Shown: positions 23,012 through 34,124, counted from the stretch's first letter. The stretch: DNA of 64,000 nucleotides from Mycteria americana (GCF_035582795.1 NC_134365.1:221915887-221979886); one strand, 5' to 3'. The notes: a model not told the origin generated them from the sequence alone. A program made the numbers and translations.

Positions 23012-23239
23012 TCAGTTGACGCTGTCCTCGTCGCTGGCCTCGCCGCGGTCGTCTTTGCTCTCGGCCAAGGAGCTCTCGTCGATGTTCTCCAGGGAGTCGG
23101 CGTGCTGCAGGGAGAGCTCGGAGAGCGGCAGGGCGGGCAGCCGGCTCTGCTCGGGGAAGAGCCAGGGCTTGAAGTGCGGGTCGTGCTTCAGCTTCCACGC
23201 CGGGTACTTGAGGCAAGCCTTGTACATCCTCTTCATCGC
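23012..23239 (-). CDS. STARD10: STARD10 exon 6 (residues 196-270 and stop)
   Basis: The acceptor ATCCCAG precedes GCGATGAAGAGG. It encodes AMKRMYKACLKYP (C-terminal START helix), a tail with LSELSLQHADSLENIDES, and an acidic end. The TGA stop is at 23014-23012. Intron 5 before it is only 73 bp. Confidence 0.93.
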   Translation of the reverse strand, partial: AMKRMYKACLKYPAWKLKHDPHFKPWLFPEQSRLPALPLSELSLQHADSLENIDESSLAESKDDRGEASDEDSVN

Positions 23240-26200
23240 CTGGGATGAAGGCTGGGTTGGAGCTCAGCCGGGCAGGGGGACCCCCTCGCCCACCCCGGCG
23301 CGGCCGACTCACCTTGGGGGCCAGGAATTGCGAGGATTTGTTCACCACCCATTTCGGCAAGGAACCTGCCGAGACAAGAGGAGCCGGGCTGGGACCGGCA
23401 CCCCCGGCACCGGCACCCTCCTTGGGGACGCCCCGCCCGCAGAGGGGACGGGGCGAGCCGGGGGCAGGGAAGGAGGGGTTCACCCCAAAGCGCTACCTCA
23501 GCTTCTCGCCGAGTTCCAAAAAAATTAAAAAAAAAAAAAAAAAAAGCTATTTCAGCCCCTTGGCCGCCTCTTCTACCCCAAACAAGGCATCTTTCAAGAG
23601 AACGGGCCCAAAATGTTTCCTCCCGGCATCGCTCCGGCGCTGCGGCTCTGGCTCCGGCCGCGTCCCGCCACGCTCCCGGCTGCCTCCGAGCCCACCCCGA
23701 GCCCGCCCACCCCCCCGGGCTCCGGCGAACCCCCGGCCCCATTTATTAACCACGGCCCATCCGTGACGTTACGACGGACCCCTAACGGGGCGCCGTCCCT
23801 GTCCCCGAGGGACGCGAGGGCAGCGCTGGGGTGGGCTGAGCCCCCCCCGGGGCGCGGGAGCGGGGGTCCCCCCCTTACCTTTGGGGTCCACCTGTGCCAG
23901 GTAGGTGATGGTGCAGCTCGTGGCTCCCGTCCCCTCGATCAGGTAGCCCGTCTGGATGGAGACCGCTCGCACCATGTCCTTCCGAGGGGGGTAATTCTGC
24001 AAGGGGGGGGACACAGGGGCAGGATGGGGCGCAGGCAAGCACTGACTGCAGGCGGGGCTGCCCTGACCCCCCCCAAAGCCCCCCGACACCTCCAGCCCTG
24101 CCCGACCACGGGGCAAACCCAGCCCCACGGCGGCGCGGGCGGCACCCCCATTGCCCCCGCCCCGGGGACTCACCGGGTGCTTGACGGAGTAGTTCATGAT
24201 GATGTAGTCGGTGCCCATGGGCAGCCAGGAGCGCAGCGTGATGACGTCCCGGTTCTTCAGGGGCTTGGGGCACTTCCCTGGGGACGGCAGCGGTGGGGGA
24301 GCACGGTGAGATACCCCCCCCAGCGCGAGCATCCCCCCCGTGTCCAAGCCTGCCCCCCAAATCCCTCCCGACCCCCTCCCAGCGACACCCGGGCACCCCG
24401 GCACCCACCGAACCCACGGACGCTGAACCCAGCGATGCTGCCACGACAGCCCCAGGGCTCGGCTCCCCCCCGCCCCCCCCCCCGGGCCCCCCCAGCCCCC
24501 TCCTCACAGGCGTAGTAGCCCACGTCGGAGTTGACGGTCAGCTTCCCGATGTCGAAGGTCTCGATGACGTTGGTGTCCCACTTTTTCCGATACTCGATGT
24601 CATGCAGCACGTCGTAGAGCGTCTCCGCCGGCACGTCCTTGCACTCCATCCTGCACTGCAAGGGGTGGGCGGGTGAGAAACCGCCCCGGGGACCCCTGGG
24701 TGGGGGTCTCCTCTCAGGCTCCCCAAAACCCAAAGCAACCCCCCCCCCCCCCCCAGAGGAGCCGGATCGCAACCAGCAGCTCAGCCCAGTTTGGCCCAGT
24801 TTGCCACCCAGTTTGCCACCCTGCAGCCGGCTACACCCCGAGCCAGCGCGGAGCTGAGCCCCCCACATGTGGGGGGACCTTCTGGGGGGCCTTTCTGGGG
24901 GGCCCCCTCCCACCTCACCTATTCCCCCCATCACCGGCCTCCCCCCAGAGCAGCAGCCCTGCACAGGGCACCAGCGGTGCCGGGTTGGTGCACGGGGCCG
25001 TGCCGGGCGCCGTGGGGCAGAGAGCATCGTGGTGGGGGGCCGGAGCGGGGAGCAGCCCCCCCCGGGGTTGGGAGCAGCTCCAGTAACTGCGGCAGCCAAA
25101 TCCTCGGGAGGATGAGGAGAAGAAAGGAGAAGCTGCCATCCTCCCCCTGCAGCGGCGATGCCATCCGGCCAAGGGCGCCAGAGCCGTGCCGTGTGCCGCG
25201 GGACGCTGCTCCTGCACCCCGGCCAACGCACGGGCCCCGGGTGCCTCTGAGGGGGGTACCGGCGTGGGTACCGGCGTGGGTACCGGCACCCGGACCCCGC
25301 CGAACGCCCCCGGTCCATCCCCAGGGACGCTCCGGCCCCTCCTGGCCCCCAGAGCCGGGGGGCGGCCGGGCTGGGCCGTGCCCCCTCGCTGCGGCCGGCA
25401 GCCGGGGAGGGAGCTGCTCTTGGGCTCTTCCTTCAGGGGTTCAGGGGTTCAGGGGCCGCGGCCACCGGAGACCCCCGACCCCGGCAAGGGGAGCGGCAGC
25501 GGCCGGCACCGGGGCTCGTCGTGCCCAAGCCGGCCCCTCAGGCAGCGAGCAGGGCAGGGCTGCTGCCCGCCGAGCCCAGCGCTCCAGCACCCAGCCTGTC
25601 CCCGACCCACCCAGCCTGTCCCCAGCCCCACAGAGCCTGTCCCTGCCCCACAGAGCCCGTCCCCAAACCCACGGAGCCCGTCCCCAACGCCACCGAGCCC
25701 GTCCCCAACCTCATGGAGCCCATCCCCAACCCCACAGAGCCCGTCCCTGCCCCACGGAGCCCGTCCCCAACCCCATAGGGCCTGTCCCTAATGTCACTGA
25801 GCCCGTCCCCAACCCCACGGAGCCCATCCTTGCCCCACGGAGCCCGTCCCCAACCCCACGGAGCCCGTCCCTCTGCGCCCCGCATTGCAACCCCGCCACG
25901 TGAGCCTCCATTCGGCCGAAAACGCAGAAGGGGACGGCCTTGCAAGGCCGTTTCAGGGTGCACAGCCCCAGGTGACACGCTTGGGGACCCCCCGCTCCCC
26001 ACCCGCACCCAGGCACCCCCGCCACCGTGCCGGCACCGGGCGGGCCGGATGCGGGATCGGGCACCGCCGCCGCTGCCGTTCGTTCCTAAAGCGGGAAGGC
26101 CGGTCGGCCGAGCCGTGCCCACGCGGGCAGGACCAGCCGGGTGGCCCAGGACCTGCCCGTGCTGCCTGGGTGGCTGATGTCCCCAGGGGGGTCTTGCCGG

Positions 26201-29200
26201 GAGAGGGGACGGTGCCAGCCGGGAAGCGCCCAGAGCGGCGCGTGCCCCAGCCCTGAGTCAATATTGACTCTGACGGCTACGGGGCGAGGAGGAGGAGGAG
26301 GAGGAAGGAAGACGGAGAGGAGGGAGGTGAACGCGATGGGCGCGATGGGCTGCCAGGGCCGGGCTCTGCCCCGACGCCCTCCCTGTCCCTGGGGTTTTGC
26401 AGGGCTGGGGTTGTGCCGGGCACGAGGGGACAGCCGACGGCACGCCGGGCTGCGGGACGGGAGCGGACCCTGCTCTGCCTGGGGGGCTGTGGCCACCTTG
26501 GGGACACGCTGGCCACCACCCAGGTGGTTGGGGACCGAGGGGACCCCCGGGATGGAGAAAAACTCCCCTGGGGTCACCTCAACCCCGCGCCCCGCATCCG
26601 ACGCCGCCACGAAGCCCTGGCTTCGCCGGCAGCCTGGAGCAGGCTTCCCCGGCCCCGGCATTGCGCACGGCACCTGGTGCAGGCGGCACCGGCGGCCACG
26701 GTCACGCGGGTCGTTAATTAAAGAGAAGATCTCTCCCGTGGCCCGGATGTTTGGCGCGATCATTAGCGACCGGGCGCCGCGTCTCAAGGTGACCCCATGA
26801 ATAAGTAACGAGATGGAGCCGGGCTCTGGGCAGGGACAGTCGGCGTCCGCTTCCCGGGCGGCTTCCCAGAGCCCGGCCGTGCCGGCGGCTCCGGCAAAGC
26901 CCGGCGAAGCTCCAGCCCCTTCCCAACGCTTCCCACGGGACGGCTCCTCGCGGAGCAGCCCGTTCCCAGGGGCGGCGGCTCCCCCGGGGGTCTCGGGTCC
27001 CCGGCCACCGGCTCGCTGCCCCAGCAGGGTGGGGAGGGGGGTCCCGGCCGGGGTCCCCCATCCCGCAGCCATCTCGGGCACCGCGACGGCTAACGGGCAG
27101 CCCCGAGGCCGCCGATTCCCATGTCCCGCCGATGAATCAGCCCTGGGTCGTGTCGGGTGGCACAAACTTGTTTCCAGACTCCCAGAAAACAGGTTAGACG
27201 AGAGCTGCATCCCTAATGGGAGGAGGGGGGGGGACAGCCGCCGCTCCAAAGCAGGGCGAGACCTTCGGGTTTCATTTAATTACAAAGCAGCGGCAGGAGC
27301 GGGGAAGGCAGCGAGCAAACAGGGAGGCAAACGGCTCTTGGGAGGCTGCCGGTGCCAGGCACAGCCGGCAGCCCCCAGCCCCCTCCCCGGGGAGCTGCGG
27401 CGCGGGGGGCGAACACCCCAGCTCGGCCTCGCCGTGCCGCGTCAGCCGGGCCACGTGTGCCGGGGCGGCTGCCCGTCCCGCCAGATGGCACGAAATCCAG
27501 CCGGAACGTCCCTTGTGCTGGGTCTGGGTGCTGCTGGGGACCAGGGGGGTGGCACAGGGACCGTTGGTGTGTCCTGCCCCCCCCCCACGGTACCCCGATA
27601 CCTGCCCGGGGCAGCCGGTGCCGCTCAGCACAGGCACAGCGTCGACGTACAAACGCCAGCGGGATCTCTGCAAGCAGGATGCGGCCAGGAGGGTGCTGGG
27701 GGGGGGCAGGACCCGGCGCAGCCGCGGGAGGCACCGGGCTCTGGGGGAGCAGGGCTGGGTGCCGGGGCGGGCAGAGGGGCTGCTGGGGACAGGGGGGGGG
27801 GGGGGCAAGGCTTCGGGGGGAAGGGGCAGGAGGAGCAGACGCGGGGAGCAAAGGCGGCCGGAGGGGAGGCAACCGCCGCCGGGGTAAACGCGGACCTCGG
27901 CCTTCGGGGATGCAGAGGCTCCTCGGTGGGGTTTGACCGAGCAGCACCCCAAGCCCGGACTCCCCCCGGCACGGAGAGCGAAGGACCGCGCTGCCCCGGC
28001 CCTGGGGAGCTGCCCCGGCTCGGGGACCCCCGCGGTACCGACCGCCCCGTGGCGGGAGCGCGCCGTGCCAAGCCTGGGCCAGGACATCCTGGTGCACGCC
28101 CGGGGCTGGTTCCCTGCCACGCCGACCGCTGCAGGCAGACGTGGCACACCGGGATTGCCGGGGCGGGCAGGGGACGGGCAAGGACACGCACCCCCCCGCA
28201 CCGCACCCTCCCTGCTGCGTGCTTGCACCCAAGCAGCCCTACAGAGAGCTGCACCCCGACCCCACCGCAGACATTTTGGGGTGCAGCAACACCCCAGGAG
28301 CAAGCGGCAGGGCTGCGGGGCGCGGGGGGCTCGGCGTGGGGGCCGGGACGTGCCGCCCCACGGAGCCGTGCCTCCCCACGGGCCGGCGTGGCCGGGGAGA
28401 TGCCCAGACCCCATGGAGATGCGTGCTCTGCGTCCCGCTGGGCACCCCGGGCTCGCCGCTACGGCACCGGAGGCTGTTGCCACCGGGACACGGCGGGGAC
28501 CCGTCCCCGGGTCACTGCAGCCCAAACACGCCAAACACGCAGCCACGGCTCTGCCACGCCGGCAGCTCCCCGGCGCCGGGGAGCAAACAGAGGCGATTCC
28601 CAGCGGGCGCAGGCGCAGCGGGAGCCGGGCGCAGCCGGTGCTCCTGCCACCGCCACCACCCCAGGGACAGGTTTCCCCGGCACCGCTTGTTTGCGCGGCT
28701 GCTGCAGAGCAGCGTACGAGCAGGCCGCAACGCCGCCACCGCCTCCGCTCCGCCACCGACCCCGCCGGGCTGCTGCCGTCCCTGCCGGGCTGCCTCCGGT
28801 CGCTGCCGGGCCTCGGCACGGCGGTGAGGGCAACATAACCCGTTGCACCGGGGAAAGCTTTGCGGAGGTGCCGGCAGGGACGGGGACGCCAGCCAGCCCT
28901 GCAGAGAGCCAGCCGGAGGCTCCGGCGTGGCACGGTGGCCCGTGGCCACCGGCAGCCCCAGCCTGACGCCGCTCCTGTCCCAAGTTTTCCCTTTGATTCC
29001 CGGTGCCTGGTCTCCACTAACGCTGCCCATGTGCCCGCTTTGCCGGAGGGACGAGCCGGGACGAGCGGGCACCCGCCTGCCCGCGGGCCCCCGGGACCCC
29101 CCCCCCGGCACGCTCGGCACCGCAGCCCTGCTCCTTGCTGCGCACCAGGATCTCGCTCCCCGGTTTTTAAGGCGAAGGGATCCGACCCGGCAGCCCAGGT

Positions 29201-30854
29201 TCCCCCGGCAAAGCCCATCCGATCGCCTCTGGGCGGCACGCCGGCCCCGCAGCCGCTCAGAGCCGCCTGTGCCAGCCTGGCAAAGCAGCACCGCGGAGGG
29301 AAGGGACCCGCCGGAGGACGCAGCGGGGACCCGGGGAGCCCCGGGGTGTGTGGGAGGAGAGGGGGCTGCGGCGGGTGCCGCAGGGCAAGGGGACAGCCCG
29401 GCTGGGGACGCGGGGCGAGGACGGAGCAGGGCTGGCGGGGGGACAGGCAGCACGGAGGCCCCGGGGTCCCACGGGTCCCTGTTTGTCCCCGGGCGAGGCC
29501 CCGGTCACCCCGTGCACCCCCCTTGTCCCCAAGGGTCCCTACTTGTCCCTGCTCAGCCCAGGGTGCCAGCTCACCCCCAGGGTCTCGCTTGTCCTGGGGT
29601 CCCCACTCACTCCCCGAGTCCCCGTTTGTCCTGGGGTGCCAGCTCACCCCCGGGACCCCCCCCCCCCAACTTGTCCTGGGGTCCCTGTTTGCGATAGGGT
29701 GCCAGCTCAGCCACGTCCCCACTCGCCCCAGGGTGCCGTATCACCCAAGGGTCCCCGCTCGCCACAAGGTCCCCGCTCACCCCGGGGTCCCCACTTGCCA
29801 CAGGATTCCTGCTTGCACCCATGGCCCCTGCTCACCCTTGGGTGCTGGCTCAGCCCTGGGTCCTTGTTTTCCCCCCGGGTCCCCTAGCACCAAGGTGCTG
29901 GCTCATCCCAGGTCCCCGTTTGCCCCAGGGTCCCCATTAACTCCTGGGGTCCCCACTCACCCTCAGGGTCCCTCTCACCCCAGGGTGCAGGTTCACCCCA
30001 CTCGCTGTGGGGTCCCCACTAACCCCTGCGGTCCCCGCTCACCCCAGGGTGCTGCATCACCCCAGGGTCCCCACTCGCTGTGGGGTCCCCACTCACCCCA
30101 GGGTGCTGCATCACCCCAGGGTCCCCACTCGCTGTGGGGTCCCCACTAACCCCTGGGGTCCCCGCTCACCCCAGGGTGCTGGATCACCCCCCCAGTCCCC
30201 ACTCACTGTGGGGTCCCCACTCACCCCAGGGTGCTGCATCACTCCAGGGTCCCCACTTGCTGTGGGGTCCCCGCTCACTCCAGGGTGCTGGCTCACCCCC
30301 CCAGTCCCCACTCGCTGTGGGGTCCCCACTCACCCCTGGGTGCTGGCTCACCCCCCCAGTCCCCACTCGCTGTGGGGTCCCCACTCACCCCTGGGTGCTG
30401 GCTCACCCCCCCAGTCCCCACTCGCTGTGGGGTCCTCACTCACCCCAGGGTGCTGGCTCACCCCCCCAGTCCCCACTCACTACGGGGTCCCCGCTCACCC
30501 CAGGGTGCTGCATCACCCCAGGGTCCCTCCTTACCTCCAGGTCCCCCCCGGGGACCCTCGCTGGCCCCCAGCATCCCCCCCTGCCCCGCGGTCTCCGCTG
30601 CCCCGCGGGGTCCGCGCTCCCTCCGTGCTGCCGGGTCCCCTCGGTGCCCGGGGCCGGGGCCCGGGGCCGGTGCCGGTGCCCGGGGGTCTCACCTTGATCT
30701 TGTGGAGGGAGCGCTCGGGCTCCAGCAGCTGCACCCAGACGGCCACCCCCGCCTTGCTGTAGCTCAGGCTCCAGCCGCGCTCCGACTCGCACTCCGCCCG
30801 GAACGCCCCGAAGTCCCGGTCGTCGGGGATCTGCACGCTGTCGCGACCCGACAT
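23012..30854 (-). CDS. STARD10: STARD10 gene, complete coding region in six exons
   Basis: STARD10 is a cytosolic START-domain carrier that moves phosphatidylcholine and phosphatidylethanolamine between membranes; in islets it affects insulin granules. Exons (high to low coordinate) are 30854-30693, 24655-24508, 24277-24174, 23996-23879, 23365-23313 and 23239-23012. All introns are GT-AG, phases agree, and the joined CDS is 813 bases (270 residues; human is about 291). The START domain covers roughly residues 15-225, with conserved runs such as DVLHDIEYRKKWD, LRSWLPMG, MNYSVKHP and LAQVDPKGSLPKWVVN. The C-terminal tail has SLENIDES and an acidic end SDEDSVN; Ser264 fits a CK2 site, as known for the mammalian tail. 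Intron 1 is about 6.0 kb, the others 73-513 bp. Confidence 0.95.
23313..23365 (-). CDS. STARD10: STARD10 exon 5 (residues 178-195)
   Basis: A 53-base exon between CGGCAG and GTGAGT. It encodes GSLPKWVVNKSSQFLAPK, the end of the START domain and the beginning of its C-terminal helix. Confidence 0.93.
23879..23996 (-). CDS. STARD10: STARD10 exon 4 (residues 139-177)
   Basis: The acceptor TTGCAG precedes AATTACCCCCC (NYPPRKD). It continues through RAVSIQTGYLIE and TYLAQVDPK, and the last base starts Gly178; donor GTAAGG. Confidence 0.93.
24174..24277 (-). CDS. STARD10: STARD10 exon 3 (residues 104-138)
   Basis: The acceptor CCCCAG precedes GGAAGTGCCCC, completing Trp104 across the junction (WKCPKPLKNRD). 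It ends MNYSVKHP before GTGAGT, phase 0. Confidence 0.93.
24508..24655 (-). CDS. STARD10: STARD10 exon 2 (residues 55-103)
   Basis: The acceptor CCCCTTGCAG precedes TGCAGGATGGAGTGC. It encodes CRMECKDVPAETLYDV through SDVGYYA and ends one base into codon 104, with donor GTGAGG. It includes the YRKKWD segment of the START domain. Confidence 0.93.
25590..25885. repeat. 20-bp minisatellite (CCCACGGAGCCCGTCCCCAA)
   Basis: About 14 copies of a unit near 20 bp, with CCACAGAGCC, CCACGGAGCC and CCACCGAGCC variants, inside STARD10 intron 1. Confidence 0.88.
26254..26270. promoter_or_regulatory. AP-1-like palindrome in STARD10 intron 1
   Basis: TGAGTCA at 26254-26260 overlaps a perfect 16-base palindrome GAGTCAATATTGACTC at 26255-26270. 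It is one of few AT-containing motifs in a GC-rich region. A role as a bZIP (AP-1/Maf) site is inference. Confidence 0.4.
29470..30540. repeat. About 56-bp minisatellite near STARD10 exon 1 (intron 1)
   Basis: Tandem units with CCCCACTCACCCC, AGGGTGCTGGCTCACC and AGTCCCCACTCGCTGTGGGGT blocks. The right part (about 30000-30500) is the most regular; the left part is degenerate. Each unit contains the near-palindrome CCCCACTCGCTGTGGGG, which could form a hairpin. The array stops about 150 bp before the exon 1 donor. Confidence 0.85.
30693..30854 (-). CDS. STARD10: STARD10 exon 1 (residues 1-54)
   Basis: Encodes the N-terminus beginning MSGRDSVQIPDDRDF and ending LHKIK before a GTGAGA donor at 30692-30691; phase 0. 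The ATG at 30854 is chosen because family members start with MS followed by VQ.PDD. No other ATG was noted immediately upstream in frame. Confidence 0.93.
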
Positions 30855-31045
30855 GGCCCCGGGGGGACGACGATGACAACGACGACGCCCGCCCACCCGC
30901 CCGCCCCCCGCTGCTGGTGCCGGTGCCGCGGGTGGCGGCGGCCCCTACGGCGGCATCGCCGGTGCGCGGCGCCGCCCGGTGCGCGGTGCGCCATGGGCCG
31001 GGGCGGGGCCGGGGCGGGGCCGGGGCGGGGCCGGGGGGCGGGGCC
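30855..31045 (-). promoter_or_regulatory. STARD10 CpG-island promoter with tandem GC boxes
   Basis: Immediately upstream of the STARD10 start codon the sequence is CpG-dense. At 30998-31045 there are four consecutive GGGGCGGGGCC-type Sp1 boxes. No TATA box is seen. The transcription start is probably within this interval (inference). Confidence 0.6.
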
Positions 31046-31620
31046 GGCAGCACCGGACGGGGGAGGGGGGGGGATACCGGGCAGGGGGAGGGGACAGCCC
31101 GGGGGCGGCCCCGGGAGCACCGGGGGGGGGACGCAACACCGGGGGAGGGGGGACAGTCCGGGGGCGGCCCCGGGAGCACCGGAGGGGGACACGACACCGG
31201 GGGAGGGGGGACAGTCCGGGGGCGGCCCCGGGAGCACGGGGGAGGGGGGACACTGGGGGTGGCCCCGGGAGCACCGGAGGGGGGGAGGATACTGGGTGGG
31301 GGGGACAGCCCGGGGCGGGGGGGCAGCCCGGGGGTGGCTCCGGGAGCACCGGGGACGGCGGGATACCGGGGGGGGGGCAGCCCGGGGTGGCCCCGGGAGC
31401 ACCGGAGATGGGGGGGGGGGGGGGGGCAGAGGGGGGAGAGGCCGGGGGACACACACCGGGGCCGGCCCCGGGAGCACCGGGGAGGGGGACACCGGGCGGG
31501 GGGGACAGCCCGGGGGCGGCCCCGGGAGCACTGGAGGGGGGGGGGGGGCGACACCGGGGGAGGGGGCACAGCCCGGGGGGGGGGGGGCAGCCCGGGGGCG
31601 GCCCCGGGAGCACCGGGGGA
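31046..31620. repeat. About 56-bp G-rich minisatellite upstream of STARD10
   Basis: Units contain GGCCCCGGGAGCACCGG, followed by a G-run and a block such as GACACCGGGGGAGGGGGGACAG. There are about 10 copies. G-quadruplex potential on the plus strand is strong. It directly abuts the GC-box promoter. Confidence 0.88.
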
Positions 31621-31639
31621 CACACAGAAGCACACGGCT

Positions 31640-32030
31640 GTTGCACTTGCACAGACACCCGCACTGTGCACCCCCCCGTGCACCCCCTGCACACCCAGCG
31701 TGCACACAGACACGGGTGCACACGCGTGTCCCTGCCTGCACACAGACGTGGGTGCACACGCAGGGGTGCACACGCGTGTCCCTGCCTGCACACACACACA
31801 GGGGTGCACACACACGGGTGCACACGTGTGTCCCTGCCTGCACACAGACGTGGGTGCACACACGGGTGCACACGCGTGTCCCTGCTTGCACACACAGACA
31901 CGGGTGCCCGCACACGGGTGCACACGCGTGTCCCTGCCTGCACACAGATGTGGGTGCACACATGGGTGCACACGCGTGTCCCTGCCTGCACACACAGACA
32001 CGGGTGCCCGCACACGGGTGCACACCCGCT
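31640..32030. repeat. CA/GT-rich minisatellite (GGGTGCACACGCGTGTCCCTG)
   Basis: Six to seven units near 60 bp with GGGTGCACACGCGTGTCCCTGCCTGCACACAGAC-type sequence; CACACAC interruptions vary. Alternating purine-pyrimidine stretches (GTGCACACGCGTGT) give Z-DNA potential. Confidence 0.87.
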
Positions 32031-32287
32031 CACCCAGCCACGCTCACACCGTCCTGCACCGCGCCCCCGCGTCTCAGGGCCCCGGGTGCTGCCGGGAGAG
32101 GGTCCCCGCCGAGCCCCGTCCCCCCCGGTTTCGCGGGATCTCCTTTGAGAGCGGGACGAAGGGGTGCCGACGGCGCGGGACTGGCACCCGCGGCCCCTCG
32201 CCAGGCGGCCGGGCCGTGACGCCGTCCCCGTGACTCCGCGGCCGCCCTGCCGCCGCGGCCCCGTGCAGCGCACGAGCGTCGTCCCTC

Positions 32288-32840
32288 TGCGCCGGTCTCG
32301 GCCGGGACAGAGTTAACGTTCCTCGTAGCAGCTCCCGTGGTGCCCGGGGTTTGCGGCCAAGCGGCGGCGATGACCCGGGGTGTTCTCGCTGCCGCTGAGC
32401 AGTGCTGACGCGCAGTCAGGGCCGCCTCCGCTCCTCACCCCACCAGCGAGGAGGCTGGGGGGGGGCACAAGAATTTGGGAGGGGGCACGGCCGGGACAGC
32501 TGACCCCGACTGCCAAAGGGATTTCCCACACCACAGGGCGTCACGCTCAGCGTATAAAACCGGAGGAAGAAGAAGGAAGGGGGGGACGTTCGGAGCGCTG
32601 GCGTTTGTCCCCCCAAGTCACCGTTAGGCGTGACGGAGCCCTGCTTTCCCGGAGCTGGCTGAACCACGGGAAGGAGCGAAGGAATTCCTTGCTTCGCTTC
32701 GCCTTTCCCTTTAAACTGTCTTTCAACCAACCCACGCGTTTTCTCACTTTCACCCTTCCGAGTCTCTCCCCCATCCCGCCGGTGGGGAGCGAGCGAGCGG
32801 CTGGGTGGGCTTAGTTGCCGGCTGGGGTTAAACGCTGGCG
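32288..32840 (+). mobile_element. LTR of an avian endogenous retrovirus-like element (553 bp)
   Basis: The sequence aligns by eye, block after block, to a bird LTR family: GCCGGGACAGAGTTAA near the 5' end, then AGCGAGGAGGCTGG, GGGACAGCTGACCCC, a TATA box (TATAAAA, 32553-32559), TTTTCTCACTTTCACCCTTCC, GAGCGAGCGGCTG and AGTTGCCGGCTGGGGTTAAAC. The terminal dinucleotides are decayed, and the usual AATAAA/ATTAAA block reads TTTAAACTG. It is followed by a primer binding site, so this is a 5' LTR with leader rather than a solo LTR. No gag, pol, env or second LTR is seen. Many positions that are A/T in the family are G/C here. Confidence 0.85.
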
Positions 32841-32849
32841 GGGCCTTTT

Positions 32850-32867
32850 TGGCACCCAACGTGGGGC
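32850..32867 (+). other. Retroviral primer binding site, tRNA-Lys type
   Basis: TGGCACCCAACGTGGGGC lies 9 bases past the LTR end and matches the tRNA-Lys(1,2) type primer site TGGCGCCCAACGTGGGGC with one change. This points to a class II (ERVK-like) element. Confidence 0.85.
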
Positions 32868-33350
32868 TCGAAGGGTTCGAGAGAACACCCGGGATGTGCC
32901 GGATGGAATGTATAGCCGTTACTGCGTAGCTGTCCGTCGGCAGGCTCCGGCGCTTGCCGTTGCCTTGCTTGCCTCGCTGTACGTTAGTCTCGTGCTCGTT
33001 AGCGGCCGCTTCCCGCTCCCGCTGCTTGCTCTCCCGCCGTACCGCTGATCGCCTCGCCCTGCTGTGCCGGGGATCGCGGCGATAGCGGCGACGGCGATGC
33101 GCCGGGCCTGGCAGACGGGGACGCGGAGGATCGGTGCCCGGCGAGCGCGTCCCCGCGTGCCGGTGCCGGGCCTTGCTGCGGCAGCGCCGAGGGCACGCTG
33201 CCATCGGCAGTGCTGACTACGAGGCAATTTTTGGAAGGGCCGGGGCTTCCCAGCCGGCTCTGGAAATGCTGCAGACTCAGGATTTCTTTCTCTCCGCTTG
33301 GGAAGGCGAAGGAAGGCTCTCCCAGCTCCCGCCGCCGTGAATACCGGTTT
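32868..33350 (+). mobile_element. Retroviral leader remnant after the primer site
   Basis: GCTCGAAGGGTTCGAGAGAACACC directly after the primer site fits leader sequence of the same element. Similarity becomes unclear past roughly 33050, so the right boundary is approximate. There is no retroviral reading frame. Confidence 0.45.
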
Positions 33351-33495
33351 AAAGGAGGACGGAGCGGCGCGGGGTTTGCTTGGCGCGGCAAAGCGAAGCC
33401 CTTTGGGACCGGCAGCGGGGAGGGCGGGTGGCACAGAGCCCCCTCCCGGGCTGCGTGTCCGAGGACGGGGCCCTCCCCTGGGATGGGGGAGCCGG

Positions 33496-33547
33496 AGGTG
33501 TCACCGAGGGGGTGTCACCGAGGGGGTGTCACCGAGGGGGCGTCACC
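33496..33547. repeat. 15-bp repeat (GGTGTCACCGAGGGG)
   Basis: Three full copies plus a partial one (GCGTCACC). Each unit contains the palindrome GGTGTCACC. Confidence 0.85.
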
Positions 33548-34124
33548 GCGCTCAGCGCCCGCGGCACGGGGACCTTGCGTCGCCGGGGCTCGACGTGCCG
33601 CGCGGCCGCTGCCGGCAGTCCTGACCCGGGAAAAAGAACCGAGGCAGCCCTTGATCACCACGTCCCGGCCCAACGCGGAGAAGCTGCGCGTGGGAACGCC
33701 GCTGCCGTCGCCAGCGGGTGATGGCGGGGCTGGGGACGAGGTGGGCGTCCGGCCGCCGGCTCTGCTGCGGCCGCTGGGCTTTGCCGTGGCCGGTGCAGGG
33801 GGGGACCCTCCGCCCCCCTCGCCCCAGCCCTTCCCGACAGCCCCGCGTCTGCTCCGCTGTGGAATCCTGGGGGGGTTTCCCCACCCTGTCCCCAGGCAAG
33901 CGGAGCGGGTGCCAGCACCCCGCAGCCTCTCCCAGCCCGGCTTCGCTCCCCCGGGCGATTCCGGCTCTCACCGGGAGCAGGAGCACGCCCGTCCCCAGAC
34001 GGGGTTTGCCGGGCACGCCGCGGTGCGCAGAACCCGAGCCGAAAATAGGACAGACGTCATCTGCAGGCCGAGAAATCCTGCCTGCGTGCGGGGCACGGCG
34101 CGAGGGAGCCGGCTGCCTGCCGGA
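33548..34124. other. Intergenic, GC-rich
   Basis: No exon or repeat is recognised; CpG-rich. Confidence 0.4.

Larger units (their letters stand above)
24656..29469 (-). other. STARD10 intron 1, distal part
   Basis: GC-rich intron with one minisatellite (25590-25885) and a possible AP-1 palindrome (26254-26270). A lower-GC block at 26710-26820 carries TTAATTAAAGAGAAGATC and CGATCATTAGCG. Very long open frames occur on both strands between 26813 and 29722, but the translated products are Pro/Gly/Ala/Arg-rich without domains. In mammals this intron holds islet enhancers linked to type 2 diabetes risk; equivalence here is inference. Confidence 0.5.

Noticed and set aside
26813-29722. Very long open frames on both strands (over 700 and 800 codons) inside STARD10 intron 1
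   Set aside because: Open on several frames at once, made of Pro/Gly/Ala/Arg-rich sequence with no domain. Stop codons are rare at this GC content, so length alone is no evidence.
30231-32219. 662-codon plus-strand frame overlapping STARD10 exon 1 antisense
   Set aside because: Consists of three minisatellites and the complement of a real exon.
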